Below are positions 38,445 to 46,177 of a stretch of 64,000 bases of DNA, piece by piece (positions within the stretch are counted from its first letter, which is position 1; every line of letters begins with the position of its first letter). A model generated the notes under the pieces. It was given only the letters and a program-made list of their open reading frames with translations. It made no database searches and was not told the DNA's origin. This DNA comes from an uncultured Chryseobacterium sp. (lineage in GTDB: Bacteria > Bacteroidota > Bacteroidia > Flavobacteriales > Weeksellaceae), in contig CAJYXJ010000001.1 of NCBI GenBank assembly GCA_913778085.1, positions 1 to 64,000 on the forward strand. The letters run 5' to 3'. Position numbers and translations under genes: made by a program.

Positions 38445-39230
38445 ATGAATATTTCAGCTTACATTTTAGAATATTTAAAACAATTCGGGACCGTTACGGT
38501 GCCGTATTTTGGAGTTTTTTCCCTGGAAAATTCCAAGGCGGTAATCAATTCCGAAAATGGGAGCATTCTTCCTCCCGCCCGTACAATTGTATATACCCCG
38601 GATTATGAGGCGCAGTCGGATGACCTTGCGGCTTTTATTGCCGGGCAGAAACAGATGCCTCTGGAAGCTTCAAAAACAGACCTGAAGATCCAGACGGATT
38701 TCTGGAAGAAAAAACTGCAGGCCGAGCAGACGCTTGAAGTTCAGGGCTTGGGAATTATCTATACTGAAGACGGAATTACGCATTTCAAAGGAAACCGCTT
38801 GCAGTCGGATCATCCTGATTTTTATGGGCTCGAAGAAATCAGAATTTCCGATATCCATACCCCTGGTTCTAAACCTGTGGAATTAGCAAATGCTGAAAAG
38901 GATTATAAATTCAACAAATCGATTCTCTGGGCTTTCCTTATCATCATTCCGGTGCTTGGGATCACCTATGTCGCTTATACTCAGCAGGAGCTGCTGTTCG
39001 GAAAAAAATCGTTTGATAATGCCAATATTTCCGTACAGACAAAAACCCACAGGATTCAGAAAGATACGGTGAAGGGTCAGCAGCATATGGCTCCGACAAC
39101 GGATTCCTTAAAGAAAGATTCTGTTATTCGGAAACCTGTTCAGCCAGTACCGCAGAAAACCGTTCCGGTGCAGCCAGCAGCTAAAAGCCAGGCAAAACCC
39201 CAGGCAATTCCAAACAACACTAAGAAATAA
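38445..39230 (+). CDS. HU-CCDC81-type DNA-binding-fold membrane protein without SPOR domain
   Basis: The 261-residue protein begins with two HU-like domains of the prokaryotic CCDC81 type (YILEYLKQFGTVTVPYFGVFSLEN, about 1-70, and TDFWKKKLQAEQTLEVQGLGIIY, about 75-130). One membrane helix follows (SILWAFLIIIPVLGITYVAYT, about 158-178) and then a Lys/Gln/Pro-rich tail. Relatives commonly end in a peptidoglycan-binding SPOR domain, which is not visible here. These proteins are thought to link DNA or cytoplasmic partners to the envelope. The stop overlaps the thioesterase ATG by one base (TAATG), so the two are coupled. Confidence 0.82.
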   Translation: MNISAYILEYLKQFGTVTVPYFGVFSLENSKAVINSENGSILPPARTIVYTPDYEAQSDDLAAFIAGQKQMPLEASKTDLKIQTDFWKKKLQAEQTLEVQGLGIIYTEDGITHFKGNRLQSDHPDFYGLEEIRISDIHTPGSKPVELANAEKDYKFNKSILWAFLIIIPVLGITYVAYTQQELLFGKKSFDNANISVQTKTHRIQKDTVKGQQHMAPTTDSLKKDSVIRKPVQPVPQKTVPVQPAAKSQAKPQAIPNNTKK

Positions 39231-39757
39231 TGGCAAAAATAAAAAAAGCGTCAGACTCTCTGACGGTGATGACGAATATCGTCCTTCCCAACGATACCAA
39301 CCAGCTGAGAAACCTTTTTGGAGGCGAATTGCTGGCAAGAATGGACCGCTGTGCCTCGATTTCGGCAACCCGGCATTGTGAAAGGAGAGTGGTAACGGCA
39401 TCCGTAAACCATGTATCCTTCGATCATCCGATTCCGGAAGGCGGAATTGTAGTGATGGAATCCAAAGTCTCCAGGGCATTCTCCACTTCTATGGAAATTT
39501 ATGTGGATGTGTGGCTGGATGATCCGATCAACCACAAAAAAATCCAGACCAACAAAGGAATCTATACCTTCGTTGCCGTAGATGAATTCAACCGTCCGAT
39601 TCCGATCCCTGAGATGGAGCCGGAAACCGAGCTTGAAAAAGAACGGTATGCCGCCGCCTTAAGGAGGAAAGAACTTTCCCTCATCCTTTCCGGAAGAATG
39701 AAGCCGGCTGAATCCATCGAGCTGAAAAAGCTTTTCCAGGAGAACCCTGCTGATTAA
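39230..39757 (+). CDS. Acyl-CoA thioesterase, hotdog fold
   Basis: The 175-residue protein carries the acyl-CoA hydrolase hotdog core: NLFGGELLARMDRCASISATRHC, the helix that caps the active site, then VVTASVNHVSFDHPI and IVVMESKVSRAFSTSMEIYVDV. It hydrolyses acyl-CoA to free acid and CoA; the chain length preferred is unknown. It is coupled to the HU-CCDC81 gene. Its stop codon lies inside the left inverted repeat of the GxxExxY cassette, and its last 76 bases are duplicated at 40339-40411. Confidence 0.92.
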   Translation: MAKIKKASDSLTVMTNIVLPNDTNQLRNLFGGELLARMDRCASISATRHCERRVVTASVNHVSFDHPIPEGGIVVMESKVSRAFSTSMEIYVDVWLDDPINHKKIQTNKGIYTFVAVDEFNRPIPIPEMEPETELEKERYAAALRRKELSLILSGRMKPAESIELKKLFQENPAD

Positions 39758-40246
39758 ACACAAATAACACAAATACCAGCACAAATAATGTGCAGCATAA
39801 ATAAACACAAATGAATATTTCGGAAAATGAGATCTCAAGAATCGTCTATGAGTCAGGCTATAAGGTTCACAAGGCTTTAGGACCTGGGCTATTGGAAAGT
39901 GCTTACGAGGAATGTATGTTTTACGAGTTGAAAAAACATAATTTATGGATTGAAAAGCAAAAACCCATGCCTTTAATTTATGATGAAGTTAAATTGAATA
40001 TTGGATATAGATTGGACCTGATGATAGAAAATAAATTTGTTTTGGAAATTAAATCGGTAGAAGCCCTGACTGATGTGCATCTTGCTCAGATACTGACCTA
40101 TCTCCGTTTGAGCAATTGCAAATTGGGAATGCTGATCAACTTTAATACCCTCTATTTTAAAAACGGTGTAAAAAGAGTTATCAACGGAAATTTATGACTT
40201 TTATATCGTGTTATTTGTGAAAAAAATTAGTGTCATTTGTGTTAAA
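39754..40246. mobile_element. GxxExxY cassette bounded by inverted repeats
   Basis: TTAAACACAAATAACACAAAT at 39754-39774 reappears inverted at 40226-40246 (complement TTTAACACAAATGACAC, then TAAT), 18 of 21 positions matching; extra CACAAAT and TTATTTGTG units lie inside both ends. The single gene within is the GxxExxY protein. No transposase is present, so movement would need another source. The call as a mobile cassette is an inference from the structure. Confidence 0.5.
39811..40197 (+). CDS. GxxExxY protein (PD-(D/E)XK nuclease superfamily)
   Basis: The 128-residue protein carries the family signature GPGLLESAYEECMFYEL, giving the GxxExxY name, and a nuclease-like core with YRLDLMIENKFVLEIKSVEAL, where the Asp and the E-x-K resemble the PD-(D/E)XK catalytic triad. 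HLAQILTYLRLSNCKLGMLINF and the final GVKRVINGNL complete the family. The biological role is not established. The base composition is more AT-rich than the neighbouring genes, and the gene lies inside an inverted-repeat cassette. Confidence 0.92.
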   Translation: MNISENEISRIVYESGYKVHKALGPGLLESAYEECMFYELKKHNLWIEKQKPMPLIYDEVKLNIGYRLDLMIENKFVLEIKSVEALTDVHLAQILTYLRLSNCKLGMLINFNTLYFKNGVKRVINGNL

Positions 40247-40254
40247 ACTGAATT

Positions 40255-40411
40255 ATGAGAGTAGTGCTTTTAGATAAGAACTTTCTTTGATTACCAAACA
40301 GCCTACTGTGAAGAATTTTATTCTGGAAGAAGGTTTTGCATCCTTTCCGGAAGAATGAAGCCGGCTGAATCCATCGAGCTGAAGAAACTTTTCCAGAAAC
40401 CTACGGAATAA
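40255..40411 (+). pseudogene. Fused relic: dehydrogenase 5' end joined to thioesterase 3' end
   Basis: Bases 40255 to about 40338 are a copy of the start of the dehydrogenase gene at 40857 (ATGAGAGTA, CTTTTAGATAAGAAC, TTTGATTACC), with one base lost near 40285 that brings a stop after 11 codons. From 40339 the sequence switches to a copy of the thioesterase 3' end (39682-39757), including ATCCTTTCCGGAAGAATGAA, with a 3-base deletion, down to TAA 40411. This is the order expected after a tandem duplication of thioesterase-dehydrogenase followed by an internal deletion. Confidence 0.85.
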
Positions 40412-40760
40412 TTTCTTTTAAGGACAACCCACAGAAAATCAATGTTACAATTACCGATACAACCGACAGAAATATTTGTCGGTTTTTTATTGCTTTTTCT
40501 GGTGAACTTTCAAGATAATCATTGTTTTTGACGAACATTTTCTGAGGAAAGAAAAGGATAAATCCTATGAAAACCAGGAGCAGGGCATTGAAAGCCACAC
40601 CCAGCCATAAAAGTATTTTGTTTCCGAATCCGTCAGGGCCCTCTGCAGAATAATGGATCGGAATGATTTCCGGAGCAGAAGGATATTTTATCAACAATAC
40701 CCCACTGTAGACCAGGAGCAGCATTACGGAAATTCCGAAAATAATTTTAGGTAACTTCAT
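40401..40760 (-). CDS. DUF1648 family membrane protein
   Basis: The 119-residue protein from ATG 40760 (an earlier in-frame ATG at 40793 adds 11 residues) has three membrane helices: IIFGISVMLLLVYSGVLLI, LLWLGVAFNALLLVFIGFILFF and IFLSVVSVIVTLIFCGLSL. Between the first two is the DUF1648 core YPSAPEIIPIHYSAEGPDGFGNK. The domain occurs in SdpI-like membrane proteins; the function here is unknown. Its last codons overlap the end of the thioesterase relic, so its C-terminus (KEIIP) was set by the rearrangement. Confidence 0.85.
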   Translation of the reverse strand: MKLPKIIFGISVMLLLVYSGVLLIKYPSAPEIIPIHYSAEGPDGFGNKILLWLGVAFNALLLVFIGFILFFPQKMFVKNNDYLESSPEKAIKNRQIFLSVVSVIVTLIFCGLSLKEIIP

Positions 40761-40847
40761 GAGAACGTTAAATTGAAAAATTCTATCCTGCAAAATCAGT
40801 TTCTATTTCTTTCTAACTTACCTTTGCACCAACAAATATAAAGAATT

Positions 40848-41786
40848 ATGCATTCAATGAGAGTACTGCTTTTAGATAAGAACCATCCTTTGATTACCGA
40901 ACAGCTTAGTGCGAAAAATTTCATTCTGGAGGAAGATTTTTCCTCTTCCTACGATGAGGTTTGCGGGAAAATTGAAAATTACGACGGGATGATTATCCGC
41001 AGCAGAATTCCTTTGGATCAAAATTTTTTAGAGAAAGCCAAAAACCTGAAATTTATAGCCAGGGTAGGAGCAGGGATGGAAAATATTGATATTCCGGTGG
41101 CTGAAAAATTGGGCATTCAACTCATCAATTCTCCTGAAGGAAACCGCGATTCCGTTGCCGAACATGTAATAGGAATGCTTTTGATTTTAATGAACCGGCT
41201 CTTCATTGCTTCCCAAGAAGTGAAAAACGGCATCTGGCTGAGGGAAGAGAACCGCGGAGACGAATTGCTGGGAAAAATCGTAGGGCTGATCGGCTATGGT
41301 AATATGGGAAAGGCTACGGCAAAAAGATTGTCGGGATTCGGATGTAAAGTGATTTTCTATGACATCCTGCCGGATCTTTCCGATGAATTTGCTGAACAGG
41401 TTTCCCTGGATGAATTAAAAGAAAGAGCGGAAATAATAAGCTTACACATTCCTTTAACGGAGCAGACGTATTATATGATCGACGGTCCCTTTATTGCTGA
41501 TATGAAGCATGATTTCTATTTTGTAAATACCGCCAGAGGAAAAAATGTGGAAACGAAAAGTTTAGTCGAAGCTCTGAGATCAGGCAAGGTGAAAGGAGCC
41601 TGTCTGGATGTTCTTGAATATGAAAAATCTTCCTTCGAAAACCTGGAAACGGAAAATGAAGACCTGAAATACTTATTGGAATCCGAGAAAGCTATTGTTA
41701 CGCCGCATATTGCAGGATGGACGGTCCAGAGCAAAAGAAAGCTGGCGCAGGTGATTGTGGATAAAATTATTACACAGTTTGCTTAG
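40848..41786 (+). CDS. D-2-hydroxyacid dehydrogenase (phosphoglycerate dehydrogenase-like)
   Basis: The 312-residue NAD(P)-dependent enzyme shows the Rossmann loop GLIGYGNMGKATAKRL, the catalytic Arg in FVNTARGKNVE, Glu in DVLEYEKSS and His in VTPHIAGWT. Length and order match the PGDH/2-ketoacid reductase family without an ACT domain. Serine synthesis is one possibility, but the exact substrate cannot be given. Starts at 40848 or 40857 are both possible; the relic at 40255 preserves only the second (MRV). Its first 80 bases are duplicated there. Confidence 0.9.
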   Translation: MHSMRVLLLDKNHPLITEQLSAKNFILEEDFSSSYDEVCGKIENYDGMIIRSRIPLDQNFLEKAKNLKFIARVGAGMENIDIPVAEKLGIQLINSPEGNRDSVAEHVIGMLLILMNRLFIASQEVKNGIWLREENRGDELLGKIVGLIGYGNMGKATAKRLSGFGCKVIFYDILPDLSDEFAEQVSLDELKERAEIISLHIPLTEQTYYMIDGPFIADMKHDFYFVNTARGKNVETKSLVEALRSGKVKGACLDVLEYEKSSFENLETENEDLKYLLESEKAIVTPHIAGWTVQSKRKLAQVIVDKIITQFA

Positions 41787-42023
41787 TCTTACGGTTTTAT
41801 TTCAAACAAGGATTAACCCGTGCAGATTTTCAGTGCTGCTTTATGAAATTATAAAATTTAACCTTTTACTTTTTTAACCGGACGAAATTTTCACATAAAA
41901 TGCTCATAAAATTTTTTGTTTTTTCTGTGTTTACTTTATGTTAAATAATTCATAATATAAAGCCAATAGGTAATAATTATTTTGACTTTTATTAAATTGC
42001 CGCTCATTTTGAAATTCCTGAGA

Positions 42024-43280
42024 ATGCGTAATCTTGTCCTTATTGTAACAGTCTTTTTATCTCTTTTTTCCTGTAAAAAAAAATCTGAAAACCAGGAGTC
42101 GGTTGCCGGAAGTACGACCAATCTTCCGAATTACGGAAATGTAGATTTAAGCAAGGCATTTACACCGGCAGAAAGCCGTGTTGATGATAAGGCATCACTG
42201 GTAAGGTACATCGACCAATATTATAAAAAGGTGTGGGAAAGAGGCGATCTCAGCGGAGGAATTCTGGTGGCTAAAGGAGATGATATTCTTTACGAAAATT
42301 ACCGGGGTTTTGCCAGGGAAGGGAATCAAAAGCCGATCGACCGGAATACGCCGCTTCACGTGGCTTCGGTTTCCAAAACACTGACGGCAATGGCCATGAT
42401 GAAACTGATTGAGGCCGGAAAAATTAATTTATCGGACCCGCTGACGAAATTTTTCCCGGGATTTCCTTATCCGCAGGTTACCGTTAAGACCTTGCTGGAT
42501 CAGAGAAGCGGTCTTCCGAAATACGAATATTTCATTACCAAAATACAGCCGGTTCCGGCAGAACTTTCCAAGACCTTCCTTACCAATGAGGACATCCTGA
42601 ATATGCTTATTAAGTACAAACCTGCTCTGGCAAGAGATACGGATACCGGATTTATGTACTGCAATACCAATTTTGCGATGCTGGCCCTGCTGATTGAAAA
42701 AATAACCAAGACCCCTTTTCCGCAGGCGATGAAAGAAATGGTCTTCGAGCCTTTGAAAATGAAAAATACCTACATCTTCCAGGAGAAAGATATCCCGACG
42801 GCCTCCCAGTCTTTTTATTATGGAGGAAATAAGCTGTATCCCCTGGACCGGCTGGATTTGATCTACGGAGATAAAAACGTCTATACCACACCGAGAGATT
42901 TATATAATTTTTCTAAAGCGATGTTTGCAAAAGATTTCCTGAAGCCTGGGCTGATGGAACAGGTGTTTACTCCGTACAGTAATGAGAAATTCGGGATGAA
43001 CAACTACGGCTTTGGCTTCCGGATGAAAATTTTCGATAACGGGGAAAAGCTGACTTATCACAACGGCTGGTGGCACGGGACAAATTCGGTATTTGCCCAT
43101 CTTCTGAAATCCAAAGTGACAATTATTGCGATCGGGAATAAGTATTCCGGCAAGGTATATACGGCACTGGCCTTGTCAGGATTATTTGAAGATTTTCCGC
43201 CGCAGAAAGACAAACTTCACAGCATCATGAGCGATGATAAAGATACATTGAAAGGACATGGCGAGGTTTATGGAGAATAA
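42024..43280 (+). CDS. Serine hydrolase lipoprotein (beta-lactamase/class C fold)
   Basis: The product is 418 residues from ATG 42024, chosen because it begins the lipoprotein signal MRNLVLIVTVFLSLFSC with Cys17 as the lipidation site; the open frame continues 14 codons upstream. The penicillin-binding-like motifs are S-x-x-K in HVASVSKTLTAMA, Y-x-N in MYCNTNFAML, and HNGWWHG as the third motif. It is likely an esterase or D-Ala-D-Ala-type peptidase facing the periplasm or surface; resistance is not implied. The next lipoprotein gene starts 25 bases after its stop. Confidence 0.9.
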   Translation: MRNLVLIVTVFLSLFSCKKKSENQESVAGSTTNLPNYGNVDLSKAFTPAESRVDDKASLVRYIDQYYKKVWERGDLSGGILVAKGDDILYENYRGFAREGNQKPIDRNTPLHVASVSKTLTAMAMMKLIEAGKINLSDPLTKFFPGFPYPQVTVKTLLDQRSGLPKYEYFITKIQPVPAELSKTFLTNEDILNMLIKYKPALARDTDTGFMYCNTNFAMLALLIEKITKTPFPQAMKEMVFEPLKMKNTYIFQEKDIPTASQSFYYGGNKLYPLDRLDLIYGDKNVYTTPRDLYNFSKAMFAKDFLKPGLMEQVFTPYSNEKFGMNNYGFGFRMKIFDNGEKLTYHNGWWHGTNSVFAHLLKSKVTIIAIGNKYSGKVYTALALSGLFEDFPPQKDKLHSIMSDDKDTLKGHGEVYGE

Positions 43281-43305
43281 TGTTTATTTTTGCGTAAACA
43301 TATTC

Positions 43306-45060
43306 ATGAAAAGACTCTTTTTTTTATTCGTTATCGGTTTTCTTTTGCAGTCCTGTGCAAGAGTGGGTTCGCCTATCGGCGGATCGAAAGATACGCTGGC
43401 TCCAAAGTTTTTAAGCTCCAATATTGATACGACGAGGGTGAATGTCCCGACGGATATTAAGGAACTCCGCCTTGATTTTGATGAATATGTGACGCTGAAA
43501 GATGTAAGCAAAAACCTGATCATTTCTCCGCCGATCAAAAATATTACCCGCATTATTCCTTCTAATATTGCCAATAAATTTATCCTGATCCAGTGGAAAG
43601 ATACATTGCAGGCCAATACCACCTACAACTTTAATTTCGGAAATTCCATCGGCGATAATAATGAGGGAAATATCCTACGGTATTTCAACTTTGCTTTTTC
43701 TACAGGAAGTAAACTGGATGATCTCTACATCAGTGGTGACGTTAAAGATGCTTTATCTACCAAAAAGCCGGGTGAAAATAAATATGTCGTGGGACTTTAC
43801 CAGGTGAAGGATACCATGAATTACAGACAGAAGCCGTATTACATTACCAAAGTGGATGACGACGGTTATTTTGAGCTTAACTACCTGTCACCGGGAAAAT
43901 ACAGGATGGTTGCTTTTGAAGACGAAAACGGAAATTCCATTTATGATCCCGGAAAAGAAAAAGTAGGATTCCAGAAAGATGAAGTAGTCGTGGAAAAGTC
44001 AATCTCAGGACTGAACCTTAAATTATATCCTTCCAGAAAGCCGGTAAAATACCTGGAGATGAAAGAAATTCCGGGAGGTGTACAGATGGCATTTGAAGGA
44101 AAGCCGGAAGAAGTGAGGGTTCAGCCTTTAAATGAAAAAATAAAGGATTATAAAGTGACCCATGCTCCGAAATCCGATACGGTAAAAATATGGTTTGATG
44201 CAGTAAAAAGCGACGTTGGGCAAAACACTACGGAGAACCTGAAATTCGGCTACAATGCAGGTGTAGGGAAAAAAGATTCTTTATACAATGCCTCATTGTT
44301 TTACAAGTATAATGCTAAGAATGCAATGGACATCAACAGCGACAACGGAGGAAGCCTTCTTCCTCCCGGAGAAGACTTTAAAATCAGTTCCAATTATTAT
44401 ATCGACAAGATCAATACGGATAAATGGATTTTCAGGACCGCAGGCGACAGTTTGAATACCCTGCCGTTTACAGCAAGGATCTCAGACAAAAATCCTTATC
44501 AGATTTTGGTAAAAGCAGATTTCGTATCAGGAAAAAAATACCAGCTCACCGTTCCTAAAGAAACCGTTTCTTCTTTTTATACTAAAAATTCACAATCAAA
44601 ACGTTTTGATTTTGAAGCGGATAAGATTGAAAACTACGGAAGCCTGAAATTTATCCTGCAAAATGCACCTGCTGCCAGCTACTGGATCCAGCTGCTGGAT
44701 ACTTCAGACAAAGTACTTTATCAGAAATATACGAAAGGCAGTGAGGCGAAATTCGATATTCTGAAACCGGGCGAGTATATCGTACGGATTCTGGTAGACA
44801 ATAACGGCAACGGCTATTGGGACGAAGCGGATTTCCAGAATAATGTATTTGCGGAGGATTCTTATATTTATTATAAAACAGCTGTTGTAAGGCCGCTATG
44901 GGACAGTAACGAAAACTGGGATCTAAAGGATACGCGGGTACTGGATACTTCAAAACTAAGCTTCCCGAAAACTGCCACGCCGTCAAAAGACGCTAAAAAG
45001 CCTGATCTGAAGAGCAGCAATACTCTGCTTTCGCCATCCGGGTCCACGCTTACAAGATAA
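43306..45060 (+). CDS. Ig-like (Big_5/SbsA) domain lipoprotein
   Basis: The product is 584 residues from ATG 43306, where the lipoprotein signal MKRLFFLFVIGFLLQSC begins; upstream in-frame ATGs lie inside the previous gene. Residues about 20-125 form a bacterial Ig-like domain (APKFLSSNIDTTRVNVPTDIKEL through FNFAFSTG). The middle has a carboxypeptidase-regulatory-like repeat (DGYFELNYLSPGKYRMVAFEDENGN), echoed near residue 500 (ILKPGEYIVRILVDNNGNGYWD). The family is common in Bacteroidota, function unknown, probably a structural envelope protein. A TATTTTTG box lies at 43285-43292. The haem-binding gene follows after one base. Confidence 0.88.
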   Translation: MKRLFFLFVIGFLLQSCARVGSPIGGSKDTLAPKFLSSNIDTTRVNVPTDIKELRLDFDEYVTLKDVSKNLIISPPIKNITRIIPSNIANKFILIQWKDTLQANTTYNFNFGNSIGDNNEGNILRYFNFAFSTGSKLDDLYISGDVKDALSTKKPGENKYVVGLYQVKDTMNYRQKPYYITKVDDDGYFELNYLSPGKYRMVAFEDENGNSIYDPGKEKVGFQKDEVVVEKSISGLNLKLYPSRKPVKYLEMKEIPGGVQMAFEGKPEEVRVQPLNEKIKDYKVTHAPKSDTVKIWFDAVKSDVGQNTTENLKFGYNAGVGKKDSLYNASLFYKYNAKNAMDINSDNGGSLLPPGEDFKISSNYYIDKINTDKWIFRTAGDSLNTLPFTARISDKNPYQILVKADFVSGKKYQLTVPKETVSSFYTKNSQSKRFDFEADKIENYGSLKFILQNAPAASYWIQLLDTSDKVLYQKYTKGSEAKFDILKPGEYIVRILVDNNGNGYWDEADFQNNVFAEDSYIYYKTAVVRPLWDSNENWDLKDTRVLDTSKLSFPKTATPSKDAKKPDLKSSNTLLSPSGSTLTR

Positions 45061-45061
45061 T

Positions 45062-45520
45062 ATGAAAACGTTTAAAAAAATCCTGTTCTGGAGCGTGATC
45101 GGATTTGCCATCATGCAGTTTATCCCGACGGATAAAGTAAACCCGCCGATCGAGCGTAAAGCCAACTTTACAGATATTCAGAAAACGCCGGAAAAGATCC
45201 GTGGATTGCTAAAAGGCGCATGCTATGACTGCCATTCTTTTGAAACAGTTTATCCCAAATATGCTTACATTGCCCCGATTTCATGGTCGGTAAAAAGCCA
45301 TGTCAATGAAGGACGCGAGCATCTTAATTTTTCCATTTGGGGAACGTACAACAAAGATCTGAAGGAAAGTATGCTGAATAAAGCGGTTCAAACCATTCAG
45401 AATAAAACCATGCCGATGCCTGGCTATATCGTTTACCATAAAGAAGCGAATATGTCCGACGCAGAGCGTGCTTTGCTGGTAAAGTATTTCGATGAAATGC
45501 TGAAATCCGGATCGTATTAA
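45062..45520 (+). CDS. Membrane-anchored haem-binding domain protein
   Basis: The 152-residue protein has an N-terminal membrane anchor (ILFWSVIGFAIMQFIP) and a periplasmic domain with one c-type haem motif, CYDCHSF, near residue 57. Segments ISWSVKSHVNEGREHLNFSIW and MPMPGYIVYHKEANMSDAERA match the haem_bd family of Bacteroidota. It starts one base after the Ig-like lipoprotein stop, so both are on one transcript. It may carry electrons or sense redox state; no partner enzyme is nearby. Confidence 0.88.
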   Translation: MKTFKKILFWSVIGFAIMQFIPTDKVNPPIERKANFTDIQKTPEKIRGLLKGACYDCHSFETVYPKYAYIAPISWSVKSHVNEGREHLNFSIWGTYNKDLKESMLNKAVQTIQNKTMPMPGYIVYHKEANMSDAERALLVKYFDEMLKSGSY

Positions 45521-45614
45521 AATATCACGTCGAATAATTTTTTGACAAAATTATATCAAGAGATTGCGGTTTAAAATATACCCGAACTGAAGTTAAATAT
45601 TTAAGGCGAATAAA

Positions 45615-45644
45615 AATCCCCGCAGATTATAACCTGCAGGGATT
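45615..45644. terminator. Bidirectional terminator between convergent genes
   Basis: AATCCCCGCAG (45615-45625) pairs with CTGCAGGGATT (45634-45644) with one mismatch. A and T runs flank it, so it can serve both the haem-binding gene and the Nudix gene. Confidence 0.7.
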
Positions 45645-45661
45645 GTATTTTAAAAGACCAG

Positions 45662-46177
45662 TCAGATATTCTTAAGGTATTCTTTAAAAAACTTTTTCTG
45701 AGAATCAAATGCCAGCTCTTCCAGCTCAAGTTTCTGTAAAGGAATCCAGACGGCTTCCGAAATTTCGGAAAGCTCAAGACTCACTTCAAATTTTTCCTGA
45801 ACGTTATATTCATAAAAGAGATCGATCGTGTTATAATCAATTTCTTTATACTGATACACATTCGGAAGGCTGGTCAGGTATTTTAAATTTGAAACATCCA
45901 CCTCCAGCTGCAGTTCCTCAGAAAGTTCTCTTTTGCAGGTTTCCTCCGCACTTTCTTTCGGGTCTACAAAACCTCCGGCAAGATCCAGTTTCCCTTTTTT
46001 CGGGTCCCTGTTTCTGCGGGTCAGGTAGATTTCATCTTGGTGGCGGATAACCACAGCTACCGCGCCGGCAACATTGTTGTACAGTGTAAAATTACAATTC
46101 GGGCAGCTCCATTTTTTCTCTCCGTCCCAGTTGAGGGATTCCTTACCGCAGTTCGGGCAGTATTTCAATATTTTCAT
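45662..46177 (-). CDS. Nudix hydrolase with zinc ribbon
   Basis: The 171-residue protein starts with a four-Cys zinc ribbon (CPNCGKESLNWDGEKKWSCPNC) and carries a full Nudix box, GGFVDPKESAEETCKRELSEEL, near residue 85. The layout resembles NudC-like NADH pyrophosphatases, but the short length leaves the substrate open. Its ATG overlaps the xerD stop by 4 bases, so the two are co-translated. Confidence 0.9.
   Translation of the reverse strand: MKILKYCPNCGKESLNWDGEKKWSCPNCNFTLYNNVAGAVAVVIRHQDEIYLTRRNRDPKKGKLDLAGGFVDPKESAEETCKRELSEELQLEVDVSNLKYLTSLPNVYQYKEIDYNTIDLFYEYNVQEKFEVSLELSEISEAVWIPLQKLELEELAFDSQKKFFKEYLKNI

Noticed and set aside
39251-39535. Antisense ORFs over the thioesterase and several other core genes
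   Set aside because: They are frame shadows of strongly conserved genes and lack conserved motifs of their own.
42024-43280. Serine hydrolase as an antibiotic-resistance beta-lactamase
   Set aside because: The S-x-x-K, Y-x-N and HxG motifs define the wide class C/PBP-like family; nothing shows beta-lactam hydrolysis.
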